A DNA stretch of 8,148 nt, from contig CAYWJF010000069.1 in NCBI GenBank assembly GCA_964458545.1, positions 1-8,148 on the forward strand. Reading direction: 5' to 3'. Source of the DNA: JAYFNU01 sp964458545. Lineage in GTDB: Bacteria > Bacillota > Clostridia > Oscillospirales > Ruminococcaceae. This document shows, in pieces, positions 1-6,114 of the stretch (positions within the stretch are counted from its first letter, which is position 1; each line of letters opens with the position of its first letter). The notes below the pieces were generated by a model. It searched no databases. It was not told the origin of the DNA and saw only the letters and a program-made list of their open reading frames with translations. A program made the position numbers and the translations under genes.

Positions 1-851
1 GCATGGTTTACGAGAAGAACCCCAACTACTGGGATGCCGCTAACGTAAAGATTGAACGTCTTGAGTTCATGCTCTCCGCTGACGATACCGCTATCTTTGC
101 GGCTTACAACGCGGGAGACCTTGATTTCGCCGACACAGTACCTACCGACGAAATCGCGAACCTTCTTACAAACAAAGAATTCTATGTTGTTGACCAGCTT
201 GGCACATACTATGTCGGTTTCAACGTCAAGTCCAACCTCTTCGGCGGCAAGACAGTTGAGCAGGCAAACGCCATGAGAAGAGCCTTTGCGCTCCTCGTAG
301 ACCGTGATTACATCTGCGAGACAGTAGGACAGACCGGACAAAAGCCCGCAACCTCCTTCCTGCCTTACAATATGTCTGACGGACACGGCGGCGAATTCAA
401 GTCCAACGACAACGCTTATACTTATCCCGACGCAACTTCTCTCGGATACTTCCCCGTTGACCCCGATGTCGCTGAGGCTATCGCGCTTCTCGAATCCGCG
501 GGTTACGAGTTTAAGGACGGCAAGCTTTCCTCCAAGACCCCCATTTCGATGGAGTATCTTACTAACGACGGAACAGGCCACATTGCTGTTGCCGAGTGCA
601 TTCAGCAGGACTTCGCAAAGGTCGGCATTGATATGACAATCCGTACCTGCGACTGGAACACCTTCCTTGACGAGAGAAAAGCCGGTAACTACGACATCGC
701 GCGTAACGGTTGGGTAGCTGACTTCAACGACCCGATTAATATGCTCGAGATGTGGACTATTGACAGTGGTAACAACGACTGCCAGTTCGGTAGATTCACC
801 GACGAAGAAGCGGCTGCTTACGATGCATACGTTGCAGAGCAGGCGAAATAA
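1..851 (+). CDS. Oligopeptide ABC transporter substrate-binding protein (SBP family 5, OppA-like), 5' partial and short at the 3' end
   Basis: This is an extracytoplasmic ligand-binding protein of the OppA/DppA class, which captures peptides or similar solutes outside the membrane for an ABC importer. The open frame runs in from the left edge. The ATG at 3 is internal, because the first visible residues (YEKNPNYWD) match the conserved mid-protein segment 'Y.kNp.YW'. Further family features are the 'MRRAFALLVDRDYI' helix, a segment like 'A..LLESAGYEFKDGKL', and 'RNGWVADFNDP' near 705-735. In family members, roughly 60 more residues follow that last motif, including a helix and the conserved tail that crosses back to lobe I. 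Here the frame stops about 40 residues after it, so the C-terminus looks truncated or misassembled. The gene uses no ATA and no CGC codons, unlike its neighbours, which suggests high expression. No permease or ATPase gene follows; a terminator does. Family assignment is firm; the ligand is unknown. Confidence 0.9.
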   Translation, partial: MVYEKNPNYWDAANVKIERLEFMLSADDTAIFAAYNAGDLDFADTVPTDEIANLLTNKEFYVVDQLGTYYVGFNVKSNLFGGKTVEQANAMRRAFALLVDRDYICETVGQTGQKPATSFLPYNMSDGHGGEFKSNDNAYTYPDATSLGYFPVDPDVAEAIALLESAGYEFKDGKLSSKTPISMEYLTNDGTGHIAVAECIQQDFAKVGIDMTIRTCDWNTFLDERKAGNYDIARNGWVADFNDPINMLEMWTIDSGNNDCQFGRFTDEEAAAYDAYVAEQAK

Positions 852-874
852 GCTTTTTCTTCTACGTTAACCTT

Positions 875-917
875 GCGTCCCCGGGGTAGTAATCTCGGGG
901 GCGCTTTTGCGTTTTTT
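875..917 (+). terminator. Rho-independent terminator after the substrate-binding protein gene
   Basis: A 9-bp stem (875-883 with 896-904, one G-U pair, GC-rich) closes a 12-nt loop. It is followed by TTTT and, three bases later, TTTTTT. It lies 24 nt after the stop codon and ends the first transcription unit. Confidence 0.8.
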
Positions 918-952
918 GAGATAAGGCAAAAAACAGCGTAGTAACAAAGAGA

Positions 953-979
953 GCGGCTCGCAAGCCGCAAGCCCTTGCG
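953..979. repeat. Overlapping dyads and a 7-nt direct repeat upstream of the MATE gene
   Basis: A 6-bp perfect inverted repeat (gcggct at 953-958, agccgc at 963-968) overlaps a second one (CGCAAG at 959-964, CTTGCG at 974-979). The heptamer GCAAGCC also occurs twice in tandem (960-966 and 967-973). The right arm of the second dyad covers the predicted -35 box. It could be an operator, part of a small dispersed repeat, or chance. Confidence 0.4.
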
Positions 980-1003
980 AAATATGTCGTAAGAGCGTAT
1001 AAT
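975..1003 (+). promoter_or_regulatory. SigA-type promoter of the MATE gene
   Basis: The -35 is TTGCGA (975-980) and the -10 is a perfect TATAAT (998-1003), with the ideal 17-bp spacing. The start codon is 27 nt beyond the -10. The site lies after the preceding terminator, so the MATE gene can be transcribed independently. Confidence 0.75.
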
Positions 1004-1030
1004 TTAAACACTAAATTAGGAGATTAAGTA

Positions 1031-2437
1031 ATGCAGGTTGATGAAGTTTTAAATAAAAAGGGCGCGATTTTCAAGTTGACCTTCTCGTCCTTTGTCATTT
1101 CCTTTCTGTCTATTCTGGTTAACAACGTCGACCAGCTGATGATAAGCCGATACTCTCAAACGTCGGTGGCGGCGGTAGGAAACGCAAATCAGGTATCGTG
1201 GATACTTCTTCTGTTTTTAACCGTGGTATCCAACGCTTCGGTAATACTTATCGCTCAGTATAAGGGCGCAAATAATAAGAAGCTTGAGCAGGAGACCTAC
1301 GCGGTTTCGGTAGTAGTGAACGTAGTGCTCAGCTTGATTATCGGCGCGGTGCTTATAGCCTTTGGACGCGGTATGTTCCGCCTTATGAACATAACCGACC
1401 CTATAATACTTGAGCAGGCATATGTATATATGGCAATCACCGGCGGCTCGACGCTTTTCACGTCAATGCTAATCCTTTATGAGGCGTTCTTCAAAAGCAA
1501 CGCTATGCTTAAGGAATCGCTAATTGTTTCTATCGGCGTAAACCTCTTTAATATACTCGGCAACTGGCTGCTTATCTACGGCATAGGACCGTTCCCCGAG
1601 CTTGGCTATGTGGGCGCGGCTATCTCCACCGTAGTTTCGAGGGTGCTTGGCGCGATAATACTTATTATCGTTTTCAGTAAGCGTGTAGGAAAGATAGATT
1701 TTTCCTGCCTAAAGCCGTTCCCTATGAACCGCCTGAAAAAGCTTTTCGCTATAGGCATACCGTCGGCGGGCGAGGGCTTTTCCTACGACGCGGCACAGCT
1801 TGTTATAATGAGCTTTATTAATACGCTTGGGCTTGTTGCGGTAAACACAAAGATTTACGTTGCGCTTATCGTCTCCTTTGCGTACATACTTACTATGTCG
1901 ATAGGCGAGGTAAATCAGGTAGTCGTCGGCTATATGCTCGGCGCGAAGCTACACGATAGGGCAAACTCGCAGGTTATGAAGAGTCTGCTTGTTGGAATAC
2001 TATGCTCGGTTACGCTTACCGTAGGTCTGTATTTTGCAAGCGACTTTGTTATCGGCTTGTTTATGTCTAAAACCGACCCGCAGGTCGTCGCCTTACGAAG
2101 TGAAATACTCGCGCTTGCGAAGCATATAATGATTATTGAAATTTTCCTTGAAGCGGGACGCGCTATCAACCTTGTTATGGTGCGCTCCTTACAGGGTGCG
2201 GGTGACGTAAAGTTCCCGGTAATTATGTGCATAATAAGCTCGTGGTGTTGCTCGGTGCTTGGCGGCTATATATTAGGCGTAAAGCTGGGTTACGGGCTCG
2301 CGGGCATATGGATAGGCATAGCTATGGACGAAATTTTTAGAGGTATCGTTTTAATCTTCCGCTGGAAGGGCGGACGCTGGAGAAAGATAGATATTGTAAC
2401 AGAGCCCGCCGCGAAGGAAGCGGTAGCAGAACAGTAA
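1031..2437 (+). CDS. MATE family efflux transporter
   Basis: A 468-residue inner-membrane exporter of the MATE (multi-antimicrobial extrusion) family, which exchanges Na+ or H+ for drugs or cationic metabolites. Length matches the usual 440-470. About 12 hydrophobic segments are visible, in two halves separated by a basic loop near residues 217-238. Family signatures include 'NNVDQLMIS' (31-39) in the first membrane region, 'GYVGAAIST' (192-200), 'GIPSAGEG' (242-249, start of the second half) and 'LQGAGDVKFP' (387-396) late in the second half. The start is supported by AGGAG (1018-1022), 8 nt before ATG. It has its own promoter at 975-1003 and a strong hairpin just after the stop, so it appears monocistronic. 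It uses ATA for isoleucine often, unlike the preceding gene. The transported compound cannot be told from sequence; it may be a norfloxacin-type exporter or a carrier for an endogenous product. Confidence 0.93.
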   Translation: MQVDEVLNKKGAIFKLTFSSFVISFLSILVNNVDQLMISRYSQTSVAAVGNANQVSWILLLFLTVVSNASVILIAQYKGANNKKLEQETYAVSVVVNVVLSLIIGAVLIAFGRGMFRLMNITDPIILEQAYVYMAITGGSTLFTSMLILYEAFFKSNAMLKESLIVSIGVNLFNILGNWLLIYGIGPFPELGYVGAAISTVVSRVLGAIILIIVFSKRVGKIDFSCLKPFPMNRLKKLFAIGIPSAGEGFSYDAAQLVIMSFINTLGLVAVNTKIYVALIVSFAYILTMSIGEVNQVVVGYMLGAKLHDRANSQVMKSLLVGILCSVTLTVGLYFASDFVIGLFMSKTDPQVVALRSEILALAKHIMIIEIFLEAGRAINLVMVRSLQGAGDVKFPVIMCIISSWCCSVLGGYILGVKLGYGLAGIWIGIAMDEIFRGIVLIFRWKGGRWRKIDIVTEPAAKEAVAEQ

Positions 2438-2442
2438 AAGTA

Positions 2443-2479
2443 AAGAGCGTCCGCGAAAGCGGACGCTCTTGTATATTTA
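2443..2479 (+). terminator. Hairpin terminator after the MATE gene
   Basis: A perfect 12-bp stem (2443-2454 with 2459-2470) is capped by a stable GAAA tetraloop, 5 nt after the stop. The following tract (gtatattta) is only moderately T-rich, so termination may be partial and some transcripts may read into the ferritin-like gene. Confidence 0.65.
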
Positions 2480-2497
2480 GCGCTCTTTTGTAAAGAC

Positions 2498-2503
2498 TAT
2501 ATT
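2498..2503 (+). promoter_or_regulatory. Possible -10 element of the ferritin-like gene
   Basis: TATATT matches five of six positions of the -10 consensus and lies 21 nt before the chosen start. No convincing -35 lies 16-18 bp upstream, so this is weak. Read-through from the MATE unit is an alternative. Confidence 0.35.
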
Positions 2504-2512
2504 TAAAAAGTG

Positions 2513-2518
2513 AAGGAG
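2513..2518 (+). promoter_or_regulatory. Ribosome binding site that decides the start of the ferritin-like gene
   Basis: AAGGAG lies 6 nt before the ATG at 2525. It sits inside the frame that would begin at the upstream GTG (2510), and that GTG has no such site of its own. This favours ATG 2525 as the true start. Confidence 0.8.
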
Positions 2519-2524
2519 CGCATT

Positions 2525-3766
2525 ATGAACCCTTTTAAACAGAAATCGAAGCCGCTTGAAAGCTGTATAGTTGATTTATCAAAGCTTTCGAGCAAGCCCT
2601 ACAACAAGAACACCGCCGACCCCTACACAAAGATAAGAATTATCCTTATGGACGGCACCGAATACGAATCGGTGTGGTGCGGACACCAGTTTTCGCGCCA
2701 CTGCGACGATAACGAGCTGCGGCGCGAGCTTGCGCTAATAAGGCGCATCGAGCAGCAACAGCAAAAGCGAATTTCTTCCCTTAAGCCAATTAGCGAGACG
2801 ATACTTGAAACCACGATAGGTTACGAGATGCTCGCGGTGGACCTCACCTCGGCGCTCGCTATGAACGAGAAAGACCCCACCGTTAAAAAGGCGCTCGATT
2901 TTGCGCTTTTAGAGGACTTCGACCATCTTTACCGCTACAGCGACCTTTTAGAGGGTGAGCAGGGGATAAAGGCAGAGAAGCTTGTCGGAAAGCACATTGA
3001 GCTTATGCCGGGACGCCCGACTATAGCCGAGCACCGCTTCCCCTATGACGATATCAGACCGCATATTACCGCCGACGCGGACCTTCTGACGAAGCTTCAC
3101 GTGGGAATAATCACCGCCGCCGAGCAGCAGACGATGAACTATTATATGAACCACGGCGCGTTCTACGATACCGAGGCGGGGCGTAAGCTCTACAGCGAAA
3201 TCGCTATGATAGAGGAGCAGCACGTAAGCCAGTACGGAAGCCTTAAGGACACGAATATGACATGGCTTGAGTGCTTGCTTATGCACGAATATACCGAGTG
3301 CTACTCCTACTACTCCTGCTATGAGAGCGAGACCGATGCGGGCGTAAAGGAGCTTTGGGAGGAGCTGTTCGAGCAGGAGCTCGCGCATCTTCACAAGGCG
3401 GCGGAGCTGCTTGAAAAGCACGAGGGTAAGCAGTGGGAGCAGGTTATCCCCGACGGCACATTCCCGAAGCTTTTGGTGCTTAAGCCCAGCAAGGATTATG
3501 TCCGCGAGGTGCTTGAGTCGGTAAGGCTCACCGCCGTGCGTGACGACTATAAAGAGGTTGATAAGCTTTCTGACGACGCCGACTTCTTCCGTTATCAAGA
3601 GCAGGTTGTAACGAACGAGAACGAGGAGCCCGCGCATAAGGTAATAAAGAACTATATCGCGAAGAACAAGAAGGATTACCGATATGAGGAAGCGCCGCAC
3701 CCCATCGACGCGCTTCGTGACCGCGAGAGCGATAATACCGAAATAGCGAGAAAAAAAGAAGCGTAG
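2525..3766 (+). CDS. Ferritin-like (rubrerythrin-type) protein with three metal-ligand helix hairpins
   Basis: A 413-residue soluble protein with no signal peptide or membrane segment. Three helix hairpins carry the ferritin/rubrerythrin ligand pattern at identical spacing. Hairpin 1 has E101, then D131 and H134. Hairpin 2 has E200, then E230 and H233. Hairpin 3 has E255, then E285 and H288. In each, the second carboxylate is +30 and the His +33. Hairpins 2 and 3 also have a Tyr pair 6-8 residues after the first Glu, as in rubrerythrin. Together they could form a canonical four-helix di-iron bundle, with hairpin 1 as an extra unit. The N-terminal part (38-60) contains C52, H54, H59 and C60, a possible metal site, followed by a charged helix with a QQQQ run (77-80). 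The charged C-terminal tail (340-413) is unassigned. No rubredoxin-type CxxC pairs are present. Likely roles are peroxide reduction or iron handling, by inference only. Preceded by a MATE gene, convergent with a nitroreductase. Confidence 0.7.
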   Translation: MNPFKQKSKPLESCIVDLSKLSSKPYNKNTADPYTKIRIILMDGTEYESVWCGHQFSRHCDDNELRRELALIRRIEQQQQKRISSLKPISETILETTIGYEMLAVDLTSALAMNEKDPTVKKALDFALLEDFDHLYRYSDLLEGEQGIKAEKLVGKHIELMPGRPTIAEHRFPYDDIRPHITADADLLTKLHVGIITAAEQQTMNYYMNHGAFYDTEAGRKLYSEIAMIEEQHVSQYGSLKDTNMTWLECLLMHEYTECYSYYSCYESETDAGVKELWEELFEQELAHLHKAAELLEKHEGKQWEQVIPDGTFPKLLVLKPSKDYVREVLESVRLTAVRDDYKEVDKLSDDADFFRYQEQVVTNENEEPAHKVIKNYIAKNKKDYRYEEAPHPIDALRDRESDNTEIARKKEA

Positions 3767-3778
3767 AAAAAGGCATAG

Positions 3779-3798
3779 AAAAGCCCCGNNNNNNNNNN
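3779..3798. other. Assembly gap (10 Ns) next to a half terminator between convergent genes
   Basis: Bases 3789-3798 are N. The sequence just before (AAAAGCCCCG, 3779-3788) is what the left arm of an A/T-flanked hairpin terminator looks like, and T-rich sequence follows the gap. The gap therefore probably hides the loop and right arm of a bidirectional terminator serving the ferritin-like gene and the nitroreductase. Ten Ns may be a placeholder, so the true distance is unknown. Confidence 0.8.
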
Positions 3799-3805
3799 TT
3801 TAGTT

Positions 3806-4546
3806 TTAAAGCTTGTATTCAGCTATCGGGATGTATTTCGATGTGTCGTCGCTCGGTTCAAATACCGTGCGCTCAAAATTGCACGAAGTATGTTTAAGCG
3901 CCGTTTCGAGGAAGTAAAGGAATATGCCCATATCAATAGAATTGAAGTAAGCGGCGTGGGTGCGCGGAAGCTTTATGCTGGGCTTAGGGTCGCGGCAAAC
4001 CTTAAGTATTCCGCCTTCGTTTTCTATACGCCACGGTTGACTGTTGCAGGCGCTCGGCGCGAGAAGCGCGGTTTCAGTAACGCCGCTAATTGTCTCGCCG
4101 AACCACGTTTCGCTCTGCTTCTTTCTTATAAATTGCGCAGCCTCGCTTCTGAACAGCTCGCCGTCGCTCTTTCCGAAAACCATAAGGATAACGTATGCCG
4201 TACCCTCGGGACAAGCGGAGGGCTTCGGTCTTCCCGCAAGCCCGTACCAGCAAGCGCCAATACCGCGCGCCGCGAGGAACAAATCAAGCTGTTCAAGCAG
4301 GTATCCCGCGTTTATTAGGTAGTTGGGCTTCTTTTCGCTATAAATTCTTTTTCCGTATTCGCCGAACTTTGCGTTGGTATCGGTTCTTTTTACAAGCTCA
4401 TACTCTACTCGAATATCGGGTAAAAGCGGTGTGAAGGAAGTAAGCGCCGCCATGATTTCGTCAAGCTCCGTCTCAGTAAGCGGGGAAGCGGCATCATATT
4501 TTCTTACCGAACGCCGTTTAGATAACAAGTCATAATAATCGTACAT
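3806..4546 (-). CDS. Nitroreductase family protein, TM1586-like (putative FMN oxidoreductase)
   Basis: A 246-residue cytoplasmic flavoprotein resembling the TM1586-type nitroreductases, in which two half-domains of the fold are joined in one chain instead of forming the usual homodimer. 'RRSVRKY' (11-17) near the N-terminus matches the conserved FMN-phosphate-binding Arg/Ser cluster. 'GIGACWYG' (95-102) fits the first half. A second active-site-like segment, 'APSACNSQPW' (163-172), matches the A-P-S-x-x-N-x-Q-P-W motif that usually sits early in standard nitroreductases. 'NSIDMGIFLYFLETAL' (202-217) fits the late conserved helix. The start at 4546 is supported by AAGGAG (complement of 4553-4558), 6 nt upstream. 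It is divergent from the MFS gene and convergent with the ferritin-like gene across the assembly gap. The reaction is probably NAD(P)H-dependent reduction of a nitroaromatic, quinone or flavin substrate; the real substrate is unknown. Confidence 0.85.
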   Translation of the reverse strand: MYDYYDLLSKRRSVRKYDAASPLTETELDEIMAALTSFTPLLPDIRVEYELVKRTDTNAKFGEYGKRIYSEKKPNYLINAGYLLEQLDLFLAARGIGACWYGLAGRPKPSACPEGTAYVILMVFGKSDGELFRSEAAQFIRKKQSETWFGETISGVTETALLAPSACNSQPWRIENEGGILKVCRDPKPSIKLPRTHAAYFNSIDMGIFLYFLETALKHTSCNFERTVFEPSDDTSKYIPIAEYKL

Positions 4547-4571
4547 ATTCTACTCCTTTTCCTATGCTGAA

Positions 4572-4601
4572 ATTATACCACCGAAGCAGTAATTTTCACA
4601 A
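4572..4601 (-). promoter_or_regulatory. SigA-type promoter of the nitroreductase gene
   Basis: Read on the minus strand, the -35 is TTGTGA (complement of 4596-4601) and the -10 is an exact TATAAT (complement of 4572-4577), with an 18-bp spacer. The start codon lies 25 nt downstream of the -10. Confidence 0.7.
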
Positions 4602-4629
4602 CAGCCACAATTCGTTTTTGCGGAGGCTC

Positions 4630-4642
4630 AAGGTTTTACCTT
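4630..4642. promoter_or_regulatory. Small palindrome in the divergent intergenic region, possible operator
   Basis: AAGGT-TTT-ACCTT forms a 5-3-5 inverted repeat between the two divergent promoters. It is short and could be chance. If real, it would be placed to control the nitroreductase and the MFS operon together. Confidence 0.25.
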
Positions 4643-4681
4643 TTGACGGAAACTAAAGAGCAAATTCTGATTTTCGCACAA

Positions 4682-4710
4682 TAGCCAAAAAACGCGGCGA
4701 GAGCTATAAT
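4682..4710 (+). promoter_or_regulatory. SigA-type promoter of the MFS-hydrolase operon
   Basis: The -10 is a perfect TATAAT (4705-4710). TAGCCA (4682-4687) matches four of six -35 positions at 17-bp spacing. The MFS start lies 44 nt beyond the -10, leaving a short leader with an AAGGTG ribosome site. Confidence 0.65.
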
Positions 4711-4754
4711 TAAGATAACAGCTCAAAACTACATTGAAATAAGGTGAAAACAAA

Positions 4755-6113
4755 ATGAAAGAAAAAAGCAAGGGAATGGGCTTCCGCTTCTGGTTGCTCG
4801 TATGGGGGCTCGGAATAGCGGGGCAGCTTTGCTGGAACATGGAAAATCAGTGGTTCAATACCTTCGTCTACGCGAAGATAGCGAAGGACCCAACAATAAT
4901 TTCGTGGATGGTCGCTATCTCGGCTACCGCTACCACAATATCCACCTTCCTCGGCGGAACGCTCTCGGACAGAAAGGGACGTCGCCGTATAGTTATTTCG
5001 GTGGGTTATATAATGTGGGGCGTTTTTACTATTATCTTCGGACTTACTCAATTTATTACTGGCGGGGCTATCAGTCCCACGTCACAGCTTATGGCGGTCG
5101 CTGGTATTGCGGTCGTTTCCTCCGATGCTATTATGAGCTTCTTTGGCTCTATGGGTAACGACGGTGGCTTTAACGCTTGGGCTAACGACAATATGACCGA
5201 TAAAAACCGCGGGCAGATAGGCGCGGCTATGGCGACCCAGCCCGTAATCGGCACGATTGTCGGCACGGTTGTAGGCGGTATGCTTGTAGGCAGCGACGAT
5301 AACTATATGCGTCTTTTCCTTGTTATGGGCGGTGCGGTTATAGCTTTCGGCGTGCTTGCGCTTTTCTTCTTAAAGGAAGCGCCCGACCTTAAGCCGAACG
5401 TAGAGGGAACCTTCTCGCAGCAGTTCTTCAGCGTCTTTAACTTTAAAAAGTATTTTGCGCTAAAGGAGCTTGTTTGGGTCAATTTAACACTCGCGGTGTA
5501 CTTTATTGCGTTCAATATGTATTTCACCCATCTCGGCAATTATATGATTTACTATCTCGGCTTTGCCGCGGACGCTATGGGGCTTATCGAGGGCGTGACC
5601 CTCGTCGCCGCTATGCTTGTCGTTATTCCCGCGACGGGGCTTATAAACAAAAACAAATCGCCGCTTCTTTGTATTATTTCCATAGTTGTGAACTTCCTCG
5701 GCGTTATGGTGCTTGGGCTGTTTGTCAGACCCGAAAACGTCGATACAGCCGCCTTCTTCAACCCCGTGCTTATGGGTGGCGTGTTCCTTATCGGTGTGGG
5801 CTATGTGCTTATTTTACAGACACTCACCGTCTGGTCGAAGCAGCTTTACCCCGCCGACGCTCGCGGTCAGTTCGAGGGAATACGAATTCTCTTCTTCGTG
5901 CTAATTCCTATGGTGGTAGCGCCGCTTATCTCCAACCCCGTAATAAAGGCGAGCGGAGAGTTTATTGACGAAAACGGCTTTACGGCGTACCTTCCTACGC
6001 ACACGCTCTTCCTCGTGGCATCGGGGCTGGTGCTCCTTACCTTTATACCTCTGTTCTTCGCGAAAAAGTACCACGACGCACGGCTTAAGAAGGGCGTAAA
6101 TAAGGAGGCTTAG
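4755..6113 (+). CDS. MFS transporter
   Basis: A 452-residue inner-membrane secondary transporter of the major facilitator superfamily. About 12 hydrophobic segments can be placed, roughly at 11-38, 48-68, 79-101, 111-131, 155-178, 185-206, 240-268, 272-295, 303-325, 334-357, 376-393 and 415-436. The loop after the second segment carries the MFS motif A, 'GGTLSDRKGRRR' (67-78). Two related cytoplasmic-loop segments, 'TDKNRGQIGA' (148-157) and 'PADARGQFEG' (366-375), occupy equivalent places in the two halves and recall the GPH/SLC45 sugar-carrier branch. The first segment is unusual in holding 'WNMENQWFN' (27-35), which suggests a polar or aromatic-lined pathway. AAGGTG (4741-4746) lies 8 nt before the start. 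The next gene begins 1 nt after the stop, so the two are almost certainly co-transcribed and possibly act on one substrate. Substrate and direction are unknown; a sugar or glycoside is one guess. Confidence 0.9.
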   Translation: MKEKSKGMGFRFWLLVWGLGIAGQLCWNMENQWFNTFVYAKIAKDPTIISWMVAISATATTISTFLGGTLSDRKGRRRIVISVGYIMWGVFTIIFGLTQFITGGAISPTSQLMAVAGIAVVSSDAIMSFFGSMGNDGGFNAWANDNMTDKNRGQIGAAMATQPVIGTIVGTVVGGMLVGSDDNYMRLFLVMGGAVIAFGVLALFFLKEAPDLKPNVEGTFSQQFFSVFNFKKYFALKELVWVNLTLAVYFIAFNMYFTHLGNYMIYYLGFAADAMGLIEGVTLVAAMLVVIPATGLINKNKSPLLCIISIVVNFLGVMVLGLFVRPENVDTAAFFNPVLMGGVFLIGVGYVLILQTLTVWSKQLYPADARGQFEGIRILFFVLIPMVVAPLISNPVIKASGEFIDENGFTAYLPTHTLFLVASGLVLLTFIPLFFAKKYHDARLKKGVNKEA

Positions 6114-6114
6114 T

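Noticed and set aside
2510..2524. GTG start five codons upstream for the ferritin-like gene
   Set aside because: The only good ribosome site (2513-2518) lies downstream of this GTG and is ideally spaced for ATG 2525.
2948..3700. A 250-codon open frame on the minus strand inside the ferritin-like gene
   Set aside because: It lies wholly antisense to a gene with clear ligand motifs and has no ribosome site. Its leucine-, valine- and arginine-rich product looks like an antisense shadow.
3890..4434. Plus-strand open frames opposite the nitroreductase
   Set aside because: The minus-strand gene has motif A-P-S-A-C-N-S-Q-P-W, a promoter and a ribosome site; the opposite frames have none of these.
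4592..4601. Rex-like half site (TTGTGAAAAT on the minus strand) at the nitroreductase -35
   Set aside because: The second half (TTCACAA) expected for a Rex operator is absent, so only a chance half match remains.
5474..5968. A 164-codon plus-strand frame inside the MFS gene
   Set aside because: It is out of frame with an intact transporter, its product is arginine- and tyrosine-rich without any domain, and no ribosome site precedes it.
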